Of a stretch of 64,000 bases of DNA, positions 26,770 through 38,665 are shown in pieces. This DNA is from Haemonchus contortus. Taxonomy: Eukaryota; Nematoda; Chromadorea; Rhabditida; Trichostrongylidae. Under the pieces are notes generated by a model. The model saw nothing but the letters and a program-made list of their open reading frames with translations. It searched no databases and was not told where the DNA came from. Numbering within the stretch: the first letter of the stretch is position 1; each line of letters starts with the position of its first letter. The translations under genes and the position numbers were made by a program. The DNA is taken from positions 6,459,005-6,523,004 of the forward strand of contig LS997565.1 of the NCBI GenBank assembly GCA_000469685.2, written 5' to 3'.

Positions 26770-27449
26770 TAGTCTTAAATTACTACTATGACTTTCTAAA
26801 TATATGAGGTTCCCAGATGTCATCAACGAAGGAAAACAAAGCCCATTTGTCGCTCCTCTTATGAACGTGGCTTATTTCTGAAATTCTAGATTCCGCTCTA
26901 TTTTTACCCTCTTTCACGTGTTCTTAGAAGTTTTATGAAGTAATCATAAGTGCAGCAGCCATTAATGAACAGCAGGAAGCACCTCAGTTCGTGTCCAGAT
27001 GAGCAGTGCGGCTAGATCGGTTCCATACTTGTTACATAAAAACTACATCAGCATAGCTTACAAAATCTTCTAAACGATCACTATGTTTGAAAGTTTTGAA
27101 GTATTTAATTTAAGCTATCTTCTTGATCTACTTAGTAAGGCTGATTATCCCCAATCTTTTATCTCTGAAATTCAAGGCTATCCATGTCTTTTAAACTGGT
27201 ACTCCTTCGATTTGATGACTTTTGCTGAAATTCCCTACGAAAAGACTGCACATAGACTGCACCCAAGCCAACCCTCGAGACGCTCGACAGAAGGCGTATG
27301 CATGGCGCGTTGTAAGGTTGAAAGGTAGTTTTAACGGAGAACATCAGTGTAGACCTACATCTTCAATCAGCGGGTTCGCATAGAAGGTCTGCCTGAATCG
27401 TTGATCCTATCAATGCAATAGATGGTATCTTATAGCATCAAAAATCAGC

Positions 27450-27471
27450 TTAAAAACACAGTTTACGATAA
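27450..27471. repeat. Solitary end-like fragment of the TTAA element
   Basis: A 22-base stretch beginning TTAAAAACACAG and ending TTTACGATAA matches the TTAA plus terminal inverted repeat of the 47143 element at 19 of 22 positions. A SINE-like copy starts about 45 bases later. Probably a decayed end of a related element. Confidence 0.4.
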
Positions 27472-27515
27472 AAATGGTTTCTGAGGTTCCCCCACATGAT
27501 GAATTTGAATTGAAT

Positions 27516-27782
27516 TCACACGCACGGTCAGGGGTTCGAATCCCGGATCGATGCCCGCCTAGGCCAACCAAGCCTTCCATCCCTCCGTGATCAGTGAATT
27601 GGTGCCAGACTCGTCTGGGAGGATAAAAGCACTGATTTGTACATCGGCTGGCCACCGCAAGTCATTGTATAGGCCACATGCGCACTCATTACGCCACTAC
27701 GATTCTGAACGGAAGTCGAGTACGAGGTCGCATCCCTCAGACGGGATTGATTAACGTCGAGAACTTTACCCTTTATACTTAT
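27516..27782 (+). repeat. SINE-like copy with intact B box
   Basis: Matches the 14049 copy from CACACGCACGGTCA onward and contains a perfect B box, GGTTCGAATCC at 27533-27543. The A-box half is missing or replaced by AT-rich sequence. The 3' part reads CACTACGATTCTGAACGGAA and GACGGGATTGATTAACGTCG. Confidence 0.65.
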
Positions 27783-30254
27783 GCTTCTTTTATGCATTAT
27801 GTAGAATTTGAGGACCCCGCGTATACCATATCTGGCACTATTAAGTCGGAAAAGGCCTAGTTAGGGAGTCACAAGACTCAAAGATTGGCCCGTGTTTGTC
27901 CTCGTATGAGTTTTACCGGCATTGTAGAGGCTGCACCAATCACAAGTGTACCCATGTAGGAAGTTCAAACAACTTGTCATGACCCATGGCAACAGTGAAA
28001 GACAGTTCTGCACAATTCTGACTTGATGGAACCTACTCTTTGTGCAAGTGCAATAACTGAAATATCGTCCGATACCCCTTCCATGTTATTTCCGTTATGG
28101 CAATCTCGGCCAACACCTATTTTCCCTACTTTGAAGGGGCCATATTTTTCCCGAAATCGGCGAATTCTCTCGCTTTCCCCACTTTGGATGAACTATTCCC
28201 AGTATATATTTCCGCTTTCCGAATAAAAACGGGTACCTCAAAATTATCGTGAACTATGCCTTCAATCAAAGCCCCTATAGGTCTATTCCATCCCTCCGAT
28301 GACCACAGAAATTTGAGTTTTTTTAGAAATTAAAAACCTAAATTCCAGACAGACGAAGAGCTTGATTTCCGCTATAGGTCACTGTGAACGGAAATTAACC
28401 GAAGTTGTCTTAGTGTACATCATGGTAGTTTCATCAGAAGATTACTGTAAGCGGAAATTATTCGCTGGCATTATATAAAAGTGACTACTCGAAAGACGAT
28501 CCAACTTGCAAGAGTAGAAGCTGCAAGTGACTCAACATCGAACGGCGCTGTCACAAAATCACGTCATCCAGCGCTGGACTATAAATAAGGTATCGGCTTC
28601 GCTAGAGAGTATCGGTTACTGGTTTACTCAGCCCCCTTTCATGCGTTGCACTATGATTGCAGTGTCTTCCTGGCCTATTTGACAGCTTTTCAAAGTTGCT
28701 TATCGATTGGTAGTAAAGAGAAGAAGTCTCCAGCCTTGATCTCGAAGTTTCTCTGGCTATGCAAAGCAGCAAAATACTATCTAGCCACAACCCTGTTCGA
28801 AGATTATCGCCTCAGACCTGACAATGGTGACCGTAAACCTCAGAACTACCGATCTGTAAGTCCTCTTTGCTCATTTTCCGCAGGTCTCATACCAATGACC
28901 AGCTCAAAAGTTGAGTCGTCACGTGTTTTTCACTGGCTAGTCACCATAGTAGTCATTTCTTACAAGAGGCTCATTGGGCATTGGAATGCTTTCATGATTT
29001 CGAAAAAGAGACGGTTGTATGTCGCTTCCCAATGGGCCATTAAGCATTTCCCCGCCCCACTTGTCAACAATTCTGAAAAGCCTATTTCAACATGTATTGT
29101 AATGGATAAATGGGCCAGTGTGATCGCATCTTAATCACAGAGACCGTTCATTCGTGGAGAATGGCCTTTCTTCTCCTTCATTCTGTTTTCTTATTGTTAT
29201 CCATCCTTGTTGTGGACTAGGAAACCCTATCATGGACCACCCACATTGGCTAGTCAGTGGTTAGCGCAGAATAGTTGTTGCATAAACATTGAAACCATTA
29301 GAATCCTTGCAAAAATTAATTTCCATTGAAAACTGTGGCGTGGCGTATGCCGAGTGCATCTGTCTTCTTTCTGAATTCCTCCTAATTCCAACTTTTTCTC
29401 TCACAGTCGTAGAGTCTCATGAAGTCACTTTATCGATTTCAATAACATGAAGAGCTACGCATGACGACCCTTGCTAACTGCCTTCAAGTTTTTTCTTTTG
29501 GTTCTCGACTAATTGGCATGCACGAGATAGAGGGGTTACTTATTCTTCGACTCCATTCGAATTCCTGCTCTTCCAGCTCCTATCATTTACCCCTGATTAC
29601 AGAGGAATCCATCCATCTGCTGACGCTTTTCCCATTTTCTTGATTACTTACTGAAAAAGTTGAAATTCTCCGAGAAGATAAATTCTAGTGTTTTTCTAGA
29701 AGATTGCAAGGTGCAGAGAGCTTCCCATTCCCATGTTCCTCAGATCAGGTTCTAATTGAGGAGGGGTGAATGACGTCAAGAGGCACTGAGTGAATTGCAG
29801 GAAATGGAACCTACATAGGAGGAGTAACAAGAATTGATGAGAAGTTTCGAAAAGGAAACAAATACAGAGTGCTACTAGGAGGTTCACTCCATTTATGAAG
29901 TGTTTGCTGTCTAGGTTTACTTGAGTTTTTCAAAAACTGCTACTTGGGCAGGGTATCGGCTAGGAGGAAACAGAGCAGCAGGACAACCTGCAAGAGAGCA
30001 AGACGTTCAGCTAAGGCTAGAGCATTCTTATCAAACGCTTGCACTTCATCGAGTTCTTCCAAATGAATTCGTATGAAAGAATTTTGACTGATTGCTTTGA
30101 ACATGAATTAGTCAAGGATGTAATTTTGCAGAGAAAATAAATTGAGGCCCCCCGCACTGCCCACAATTTCAGGCACTAGTGGGTTTATTTCCTTCAGCTT
30201 TACATATCCCTTCCGTTCAAGGAGGTTGGGTGAGTAGAAGGGATGCCGATCCAT

Positions 30255-30300
30255 CACTACAACTCTGAAAAGAAATCAGATGCATAGCGCGTAAAAGACA
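30255..30300 (+). repeat. SINE-like 3' fragment (GCATRGCGC motif)
   Basis: CACTACAACTCTGAAAAGAA and AGATGCATAGCGCG match the family's 3' block. Similar short GCATGGCGC pieces remain at about 8033-8052, 21282-21302, 27290-27310 and 51340-51360 (in an intron of the - strand receptor gene). One in minus orientation lies at about 7784-7808. Confidence 0.4.
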
Positions 30301-30474
30301 TCCAGGTATAAACAGCCCCTTACTTTTCTCTGGATTTTTGACTTCTCTATTCACAAATGCGTGAACGTAAGCAAAAGTGTAATTCTATTTTTAACTACAC
30401 TGAGTGCAAGCTTTAATGTCCACCACATTGTGACGTCATTCGAGAGTCAATCTGAGTTCACACCATCAGAGAGG

Positions 30475-30534
30475 TATTTCCTGTACGTAGCGCTATTTCT
30501 AGGTTATTTCCTGTACGGAGCGCTATTTCTAGGT
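30475..30534 (+). repeat. 30-bp tandem duplication
   Basis: TATTTCCTGTACGTAGCGCT plus ten bases is repeated immediately, with one T to G change. Units are 30475-30504 and 30505-30534. The open frame across it is not convincing as a gene. Confidence 0.9.
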
Positions 30535-33231
30535 TCTGTGATCAGCGAAATTGAAATAATTCGTGGATAATGGTATGAAATAGGATAAGGTCCTTTTTAT
30601 ATAGTGCAGATGCCTGAGAACAAAAGAGAATTGAAGAAGCCCTTCTCGGATTTCTGCATTAATTTTGCGGGGTTTTCCCAAGCACTTGTACCGTTTTAAG
30701 TGGTTGAAAATTCTGAATCCGAAATTAGGATTTGACCGGGGACTGACTGAAACCGGCTTCGCTAACTTTCCTATCGGATAGGTCTTTCGGCATGGTACCG
30801 TCAGAGGGAAGAGCCTCGGCACGGTACCTTCCGATGGAAGGGCCTATGTACCTACCTAGACTACCGCTAGTGTTTTCTGTAATGAGCCTTGCTAGCCTTT
30901 CACTACATGTCAATTCATCCGTCTTAACGTCGATTTTGACTTTAAAAGATTTGGCCGAGCTTGCAAAAAGCGGATGTTCGATTTCTTGTTTGTTTATTCA
31001 TTGCTTATTGGCCCCTTTCAACATCAAATATGAATACGCGATTTATTTTATCTTTTGGAAGCACTGCATTGAATCCTTTTTCTTAGCCTGGCCTTGCGGC
31101 ATCATCGCGCAGTAGCGCACCTATTGCCTATCGTCTTTCTTTGTAGTAAATATGGTTCACTGCCATGGATACGTTCGAATTACGGTCATAAGCTCTCAAA
31201 TTATGACCACATGCTATTAACGGATCCCATTAAACGTGGTTTTTAAGGAGGACGATTTCTCATTTACTTTTCCGAATCTTACTAGCTTTTACTCAAGGCA
31301 GTAGGTCGCAAATAGATTTGTAATTCATAAGCAGGAGATGAAGGAGGAACTGTCGCAGTACATATATCCCCTCAAACCCTGACAGTGATCTAGAGGCATC
31401 CGAGGACCTGCGCTTCCCCTTTTTTGAGGGCGAAGGAGGAGAAAATTGCATTTTCCCTAAGCGCTGCCTCCCCTAGTATCATGCATTAAAAGTTCGGCGA
31501 GACCGTCGAACCGTCAAGTGCATCCCGCTCAGATGAAAAGTAGCACTAAAAAATTATTGATTACATTATTATCTCTAAATGACGTAGTACCTTCTACTTT
31601 ATCTTTGGCTTCAATCTCGTTTTCAATCTTTCAGTTCGAAATTGACAATTTTCAAAATTTTGTATCGATTAGTCTTTGGATCCTGTTTATTTTGCAAAAC
31701 ACCGAAATAATCATAAAGTTCCGGAATGGCAGATCACCTTAACAGGTGATCATTCTTTTGGAGCTGATATTTTCCTCCCACACTCTTACCATGAAGAGAT
31801 GTCAAGCATGGCAACGTGGGGAAGTCATCTAATCGTAAGGTCTTTCTGAACTTTCCTCCCCAGTGCCATCTTGCCCTTCATACTAGTGATCCAACTATCA
31901 AACAGCGACCATTCAGACCTTTATGGACCGATCAGGTCGTCAATTCCATACCTGCTCTGGGTTCCCTGCATAGAGAAGAACTGCTCCCTTCTCCGATAAT
32001 CTCTCAGTGCAAAAGATTCCCTCAGCAGCAACCATATTTTTTCACTAACCCTCGATAGTCCATAGGGAAATCTTAATTCTTAACTTCTGATTCATGATCC
32101 TCATTAAGTAACCACTATGACGAATGACTGGGTAGCATACAAATTAGTCAGCATATGTCGGTGGACACACAACTCACTCAACAAGGCGGGATCGGCTTGA
32201 CAACTAATAGGGTTGGACTCAATTCCATATTCTTTACCGTTCGCAAGACCAATTTTCCATAGTGTTCTTCGAATTTGTGTCGATTGAGAACTCATTTACC
32301 GTAATAATGTCAGTTGAGAAGGTCCGAAACTTACTTGCGATTTGAGCCATTTCATTACAATTTACTTTTACTTTTGGTTCATTTTACCTAATTTTACCTG
32401 TGGTCCATTTTACAATTGTTTCGAATGATAGCTTGACCCATGTGGTGTTCGATCCCTATTCCGTGTTTTCGCTTTATGAAGGTCTCCTTTAGTGTATGTA
32501 TGTCTCTTTTATGAACAGTAGCGAAAACTACCACTGACTTGTAGCTTTCTGCTCCAACCTGGTAAACATATCAAAAAAGTGAATGGAGTAACGAATTTTA
32601 GCTCCAGAATCGCTCCCGCTGCGTCCAAACTCGAAGTTGTAAACACTCATAAAACCCTAACAGCTAGAAAAAAACGGGTAAATAACAAACGCTGAGCAAT
32701 GGAAGTGTTTACTTGTCTATTTCCGGGTCGAAGTAGCCATGAAATCGTTTGCTGGTTTAGCTCCAGGCGATCCGGAGGGGTTTTGTGATCAAATAATCAA
32801 CATAAAATCTCATTGGAGAAGCCATTACATTTTCACTGGGGATTCTAGAGATTCCCTTACTTTCTCTACAGGTGTTTTTTGTTACTTACAGATAAGTTAC
32901 TGACAACAACAGGTTACTGATAACATCGCAAGAGTAGATAGTTGAGTAAAAACATAACCCATTGGCTTCTCCCGTCTGCCAACTAGGTGTCCACTTTCCA
33001 GTTAGGATCCTCTCTAGTGTTCACTAATGTGAGACCACGCCTTTTATAGATTTCCTACGGTGTCCTTCAGAACTTATCCTCTTCGAAATAAGTAAAAACA
33101 ATAAAGTGGCTGTTGATGGTACTCTGTCAGACCTACTGTCTACTTTCCATTATTTTTGCTTTTATTATTTAATATCTACACACATCTCTATCCACATAAA
33201 TAATATTTATATGTACATATATCTATATATC

Positions 33232-33700
33232 TACAGTAGCGCTCAAAAGTATTCGGCCAAATGCTTCTTCACTCGTACTTTAACTCCTTTCCTACTGGAT
33301 CTAATCAAGCGAAACTTCAATTATTAACCTGCAATCTGATCATGTTCCAGATGTCCAAAAGGGCTTGAACAAAAAATCAACTGGAAATACGAATGGTCAT
33401 CCTTCTAGGAGTCCTTTCCTTTTTGCCATGTCTTAAGTGTACGAGCACTAATGCCGAACCCAGAAGAGAAGAAAAACGTACATAAGGTCGGAATAACTGC
33501 AGATGTCACAAACTTGCTTTCAGCACGGTCTACAAACGCCTCCCCATCAGTATGTGGACATTGCTGCTTTGCAGTCAGGTAGTGTTGGACCGTGTAAATA
33601 TGCTTCAGTTAAACATATCAAAATTTCATGTAATTTGCTCAACTAGGAAAAAAAGTTACGGCAAGTTAAAGTTGGCCGAATACTTTTCAGCGCTACTGTA
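33232..33700 (-). mobile_element. Tc1-like MITE, copy C
   Basis: 469-bp element with ends beginning TACAGTAGCGCTCAAAAGT (33232) and ending CAGCGCTACTGTA (33700). Its reverse complement closely follows copy A inside (for example GACTGCAAAGCAGCAATGTC). The right end has a small base loss, reading TACTTTTCAGCGC where copy A has TACTTTTGAGCGC. Flanked by AT-rich TATA-containing sequence, as expected for TA-targeted insertion. Confidence 0.8.
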
Positions 33701-35054
33701 TATATAATATCTGTACCTATCATATATTAGCAGCATATATTTACTATTATCGCATACTCACTGAAATGTGAGGATGCCCTAGCGACTAGATTCTCAGTTA
33801 CAGTTTCCACTGCTCATTTATCTGAATATTGATACCAAATAGACAGGAAATCATCGTAGACAAGTTCCAAGAATTGGCTTACCTCCAGGTTAAAGTCGAG
33901 TATGTTCACAGTAGGATGCTTAATGGAAATCTTGGAAAATGATCGTGCAATTCATTCATACTTTCGTCGCTTTCTCATCTCAATGTCGATAATCCAATAA
34001 CCTTTTTCAATGGCCTTCACAAGCAAGAGAGAGAAAGCGATTCTTGCATAAAGAGGCTTGTGACTCTAATTCGTGAAAATGTCACACTGTTCTCCGATGT
34101 GAAAGAGGGATGCTAACTCAAGATTAATCCTCCTAGTAAAATCTTTTTTATTCAACTTCAGTCGATCAAAAAGCATTTTCCATAATTTCTTTCCACACAC
34201 CTGCTTTCCAACTGTGGGCCAAATCTATGGAGCAAGTGGCTGGCGGTCTGCGGACTGAGGGCTAGGGATCTTATGCGCTTTCATTCTAAGAACACTGTTC
34301 GAGTAAGCTCAGCTCTCATTTCAGCAATTCCTGACGCTCATGGCTTTCATTCGGCATGTATGTATAAGCAATTACACTAGTCAACTTTTACGAAAAAACA
34401 AATTTAATGTTCATTAGTCGAGCCTGATTTGGTTCATTTCCTTCCGAATTTTTGTTTATTTTGGTTAACCTTATTGACGTTGTTTTTGGTTTTTGCGATT
34501 AAGTGTCTTTAGAAATACAGAAATCGATTTTTGGATATCTTTAGTCGCATACATGTTTCAGGGAAGATAGACTTAAGCAAAGCTGATTAGATGTCAACGT
34601 TGAGCGTAACATGACGGCACTTTCTTGTACTTTGCTTCCGCTTTACTCTCAACACCCCCACTTACGAGATTTCCTGAATCACTCTCATGTACAACTTTAG
34701 ATCTCAGCTTTGGTGAATATTTGGATCACAGGGTTCGTTCATCTCAGCAAACGATAACTGTCATGAATTCATGGTCTTTTCGCATTTCTTCCCTCTACTC
34801 TGAGACCTTACTTGCTTTTTTTGGATCCGTCAAATGAATCGCCTTGCACTCATAGCGAATTTGCAATCATTAAGACACCACAAAAGCTTCCTTTGTTCAT
34901 CAATTATTTCCTCTATAAGATTCTGCGATGGATAGAATCAAATAATGTCGTTTCCCTATGTAAGATGGTAAAGTCCGACATTCATTCATACCTTCCTAGG
35001 CCATCCAAACCCTTCATTCCTTCGTTAACCTTTCTTCCTACATGAATTAGCATA

Positions 35055-35145
35055 TTTGGCTGGAATGGTGTGGGGTGCAGAGTTTCAAGTGGTGAACTGT
35101 CGCAGACCCACAGTCAGGAGTTGAATTACGGATAAGTATCTATCC
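35055..35145 (+). repeat. Possible SINE-like head fragment
   Basis: TGGCTGGAATGGTGTGGGG and CACAGTCAGGAGTTGAATTA resemble the A-box and B-box half of the family, but similarity is low. Confidence 0.3.
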
Positions 35146-36049
35146 GAAATTCTGAGAGAACATAAATGACGACGCACTCGAAGTGGTCAGCCAACCGTTC
35201 GCCCTCCATGGAAATTTTTCTGGTGCTTTCTACAAGACCAGAGCGTTTCTCCTGCGTTTCCTATCAAACCTAATTCATTTTGATTTAACATCAAGACAAG
35301 ACCCATCATTTCTGCTGCATCTTACATCTGACAATTTCACATCGTTTGGGAGATTTCCGTCCTAAAAAGCCTGAGTTGAGCGATCAAAAAACTACAGCAT
35401 AGGATGTAAACAGAAGTGACGTGAACGATGGATTTTTAGCCAGATGGCTAAGATGTGTGTAGTCGATGTGAATCTAGCAAAAGAAGGACGTTGCCCATCT
35501 GGTTTCCCACCCTAAGTCGAAGACAGGATCTTGGGAATCAGTTGATTCACTGAGAATCACTCAAGCAAGTTGCTTGAATAAGCCGCTCGCCCAGCTTTTT
35601 ATCCAATATCCACATCAAGACTTGTTCCATCATATTCGCTGGATCGCATATACCGTGATTTCGGGTTACCTTATGTGCTAGGAAGTTTCCCTAATACTTT
35701 CTTCCACGAGAAATCGGGCTGTGATCAATCGGCTTCAAGCGCTCAGTGGAACAATTCGTGGAGCCTCTACTAAATTCATCACATTCATCTCCAGCCAAGG
35801 TCGATGAAGATTTTAAGAGTTCAGAGGAGATCAGCACCTTTGAGTGACAAGGTTGAAGGGAAGGAGGGTAAGGGAGAAGGCGGTCGAGCAGAGTCTTTAC
35901 GATCGCAAATCTTCTGTATCCTAGGCATAGTAGCCGGGAATGATCCCGAGATATGGAAGATTTATTGACTTGTGTGATATTCGGTTCACATCAAACTTTT
36001 TCCCTCATTGTTCCCTTCCCTTATACAAAACGATTTTGAGTGGAGTAGG

Positions 36050-36190
36050 TAAAAGCAAAGGCCTGTACAATGCCTAGCCACTGCATAGGCCACAACGAAT
36101 TCCGACGCTGTAACGGGTCTGAGTGGAGAACGAATGTCGGGCGCACCCCTTAGCAGGTTTGATTAACGCCAAAAGACTTTCTCCTTTAGT
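36050..36190 (+). repeat. SINE-like 3' half
   Basis: TGTACAATGCCTAGCCACTG, CATAGGCCACAACG, GTCTGAGTGGAGAACGAATG, GGGCGCACCCC and TTTGATTAACGCCAAAAGAC follow the 3' half of the SINE-like family. No head. Confidence 0.5.
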
Positions 36191-38599
36191 TTCCTTATGT
36201 CGTGCAGAATATCGGCTAGATTTGTTCGAGGGATTTAATGGGTAAGCACCGAGTGGTGCGATTATTCATCGAGTATTCATGGCCAAGCCGAATCTGACAG
36301 CACCCAAATGCTAGTGTTACCTTTGATTTTTGGCCAGAAACTTCTAAACCATGCATATGTTCTGATAGAAATAACAAACGGGTGCACATCCCTTTACCAC
36401 GCCCGCAAGTCCCCTCGCATAAAAGCGCTATCTCAAAGCCTTTGAGCACAATTTATCGCTTTTTGCTATCATCGACTGCACTCAAGGCATACAATAATTA
36501 TCTTTTCTTACAGTAATGGTTACCTCGTGTTTTGGGTTGATTATTCCCTTTATTTCAACTCAGCAGGAGATTTGCAAACTCTCTGGGAATCCGTTCCTAT
36601 GGTCGGCTCTCTAAGACTTTCAGCATTGTGTCATGAGGATCCCTTTAAGGCTCTTGTTGTTGTTTTCGATTTACTCTGCTTACGAAAAAGACAGTTCTGC
36701 CTAATCACCTCCCAGATGAAGCTTGCATACCAACGTCGACCCGCAAAGATCAGCTTTATTCCTAAGCGTTCAATTTTCTTCATTTTCTACAATAAAATAC
36801 TGGCATACTGATCTCGATTTTTTGTAAATTAGATGCCTATATAGGTAGTTCTCGTCAGTTCCGAGTTTTGTCTCGAAGTTCAGAGTTAATTGGGTTGTAC
36901 CACACATCCACGAGCTCGAATGTCTCCTCTCTTTCAAGCTCTTTATCGCTGAACTGTTTGTTTCTTGAAAATCGCGTATGCTTGTGTCCGTAGAAGAAAT
37001 TAGAGGACCAAAAAGCGGATCGGATGTCTATCCGACATCCAAAACTAAAAGGCTTCACTCTTAAGCGAAAACATATTCGAGATTGAAAGTCCAAAAGGTG
37101 AAAGGAAAGTAGAGGAGTAGATTACTCATCAACGGCTAATCCGTTCAGGATGCGCCTGGTATTCGACTTCCGCTCGAGTTTTGTTGGACGATGATCGAAC
37201 GCAGGCCCTTCGCTTGATCGGTTTCATTTCCTTCGCTGTGTCTTTCCATTTCCTACTCTAAGGAAATGGTAGCAAAACTATCCTTTCGGTTGTCCAACCC
37301 CTTCGATGGGTCTGTTGAAGTACATTCATCAAATAGCCTTTGCTCACTGGAAAGGTAAAAACAGCGATTACAGCGCCATGGAAGTGTTCAGATCCAACGT
37401 TCAACCCATGAACGAACAGCTTGTCGTAGCTAGTTGCATTCCCTGAAAAGAAAATTGCTTTTTTTTTGCTTAGACTGACCTGTTGTTTTGAATTTCATTG
37501 TTGTTGTTGTTGACGGCTATATTTCGTTGCAATGCTGAAGTCTTGCAAGAATGACCAATTATGGGCAAAAGCCTAATTTTGGACAAGATTCGATTGATCC
37601 TGTACCCGTGCTACTCAGCCACCGTGGAGGCATTCATTGCCCGTGAAGCACATGTACGGGATTGAGTCTTTTGCTAGACTGATCGTTTTGCCCAAGAATC
37701 GTCAACCTTTTGATTATTTTCTTTGTGTTCCAAGGGTATGGAGAGTTTGATGTATACAACTCTAAAAGTTGCTGATATTGTCGTGAAGGGAATTCATGCT
37801 CTTAAGAAGGTCGTAAACGGACGGAGTCATTTTGCTCGATTAGCTTCAATTCCTGTGCTCTTTGAACTCTAGCAGTATCGTTGTTGTTAGGACAATTCAA
37901 GCAACTTCTGATTCGCTCATATTCCTAAATCTGCTCCCAACGACACTATTCTCTATCGTGTTTATTTTAATCATATTGGATGATGAGCTTATTTTCTTTG
38001 AGCATCTGGTCTAGTATGTCCTTCTACCTCTACGACACGAAAAAAGAGCATGCTCAGTTAACAGTTCCAGTGTTCAAATACGACAGAACATAAATTGGCA
38101 ATGGTTCAATATCTGCGACCGGTTATTCGGCTTATTGGTTCGATTGTCGCTTTGATGAAGGGTCGTTCTGCGGTCGGACCTTGTCGCTGAGTAATCAAAC
38201 TGTAAATCTGCGAAAGCGCGTAATGGTCTTTTTGTTAATTTTCGAGCGAATGCAGCGAACCAGTTTGAAGTAATGTGATTTTTCCCTCTCATTTTTCTTC
38301 CTGCAGGTGCTTTGATAAGTTCAACCTCCGCTTTTTTTGAGCTTTCAGTTGATTTTACTTAGACGTTCACTTCCCAGCGCTTTTCTCAGCTTAGCAGTGA
38401 TTTATATAAGTTTATTTCTTTAGCAGACCTCATGTTCTTGAACCTTGTAGGAATTTAGTAGCTGTTTGAATAGAGAAAAAGGTAGTATTAGGTGCTTCTG
38501 ACATTGACTGTGAAATGATTAGAAGTGCTGCTCCAACCTTGATGGACAAGTCACTCTAAGGAAAATCATCGAACAGGCTTTACATGTTTTCAATTTCTT

Positions 38600-38665
38600 C
38601 ACAATTTTGAATGGAGGCTTGAAACATGGTGCATTCCGTTAAATTTGACTAACGCCAAGCTTTTT
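38600..38665 (+). repeat. SINE-like 3' tail fragment
   Basis: ACAATTTTGAATGGAGGC, ATGGTGCATTCC and TTTGACTAACGCCAAGC match the 3' blocks of the family. Confidence 0.4.

Larger units (their letters stand above)
26770..33231. other. Gene-poor stretch with SINE pieces
   Basis: Holds the TTAA-element end fragment, SINE-like copies and the 30-bp tandem duplication. A 162-codon + frame (28646-29134) contains a donor-like GATCTGTAAGT at about 28854 but no family motif. A run of degenerate GGTACC..GGAAG..GCC direct repeats lies at 30780-30845. Confidence 0.4.

Noticed and set aside
28646..29134. 162-codon + frame
   Set aside because: No motif, an overlapping - strand frame, and an internal donor-like site that leads to no recognisable exon.
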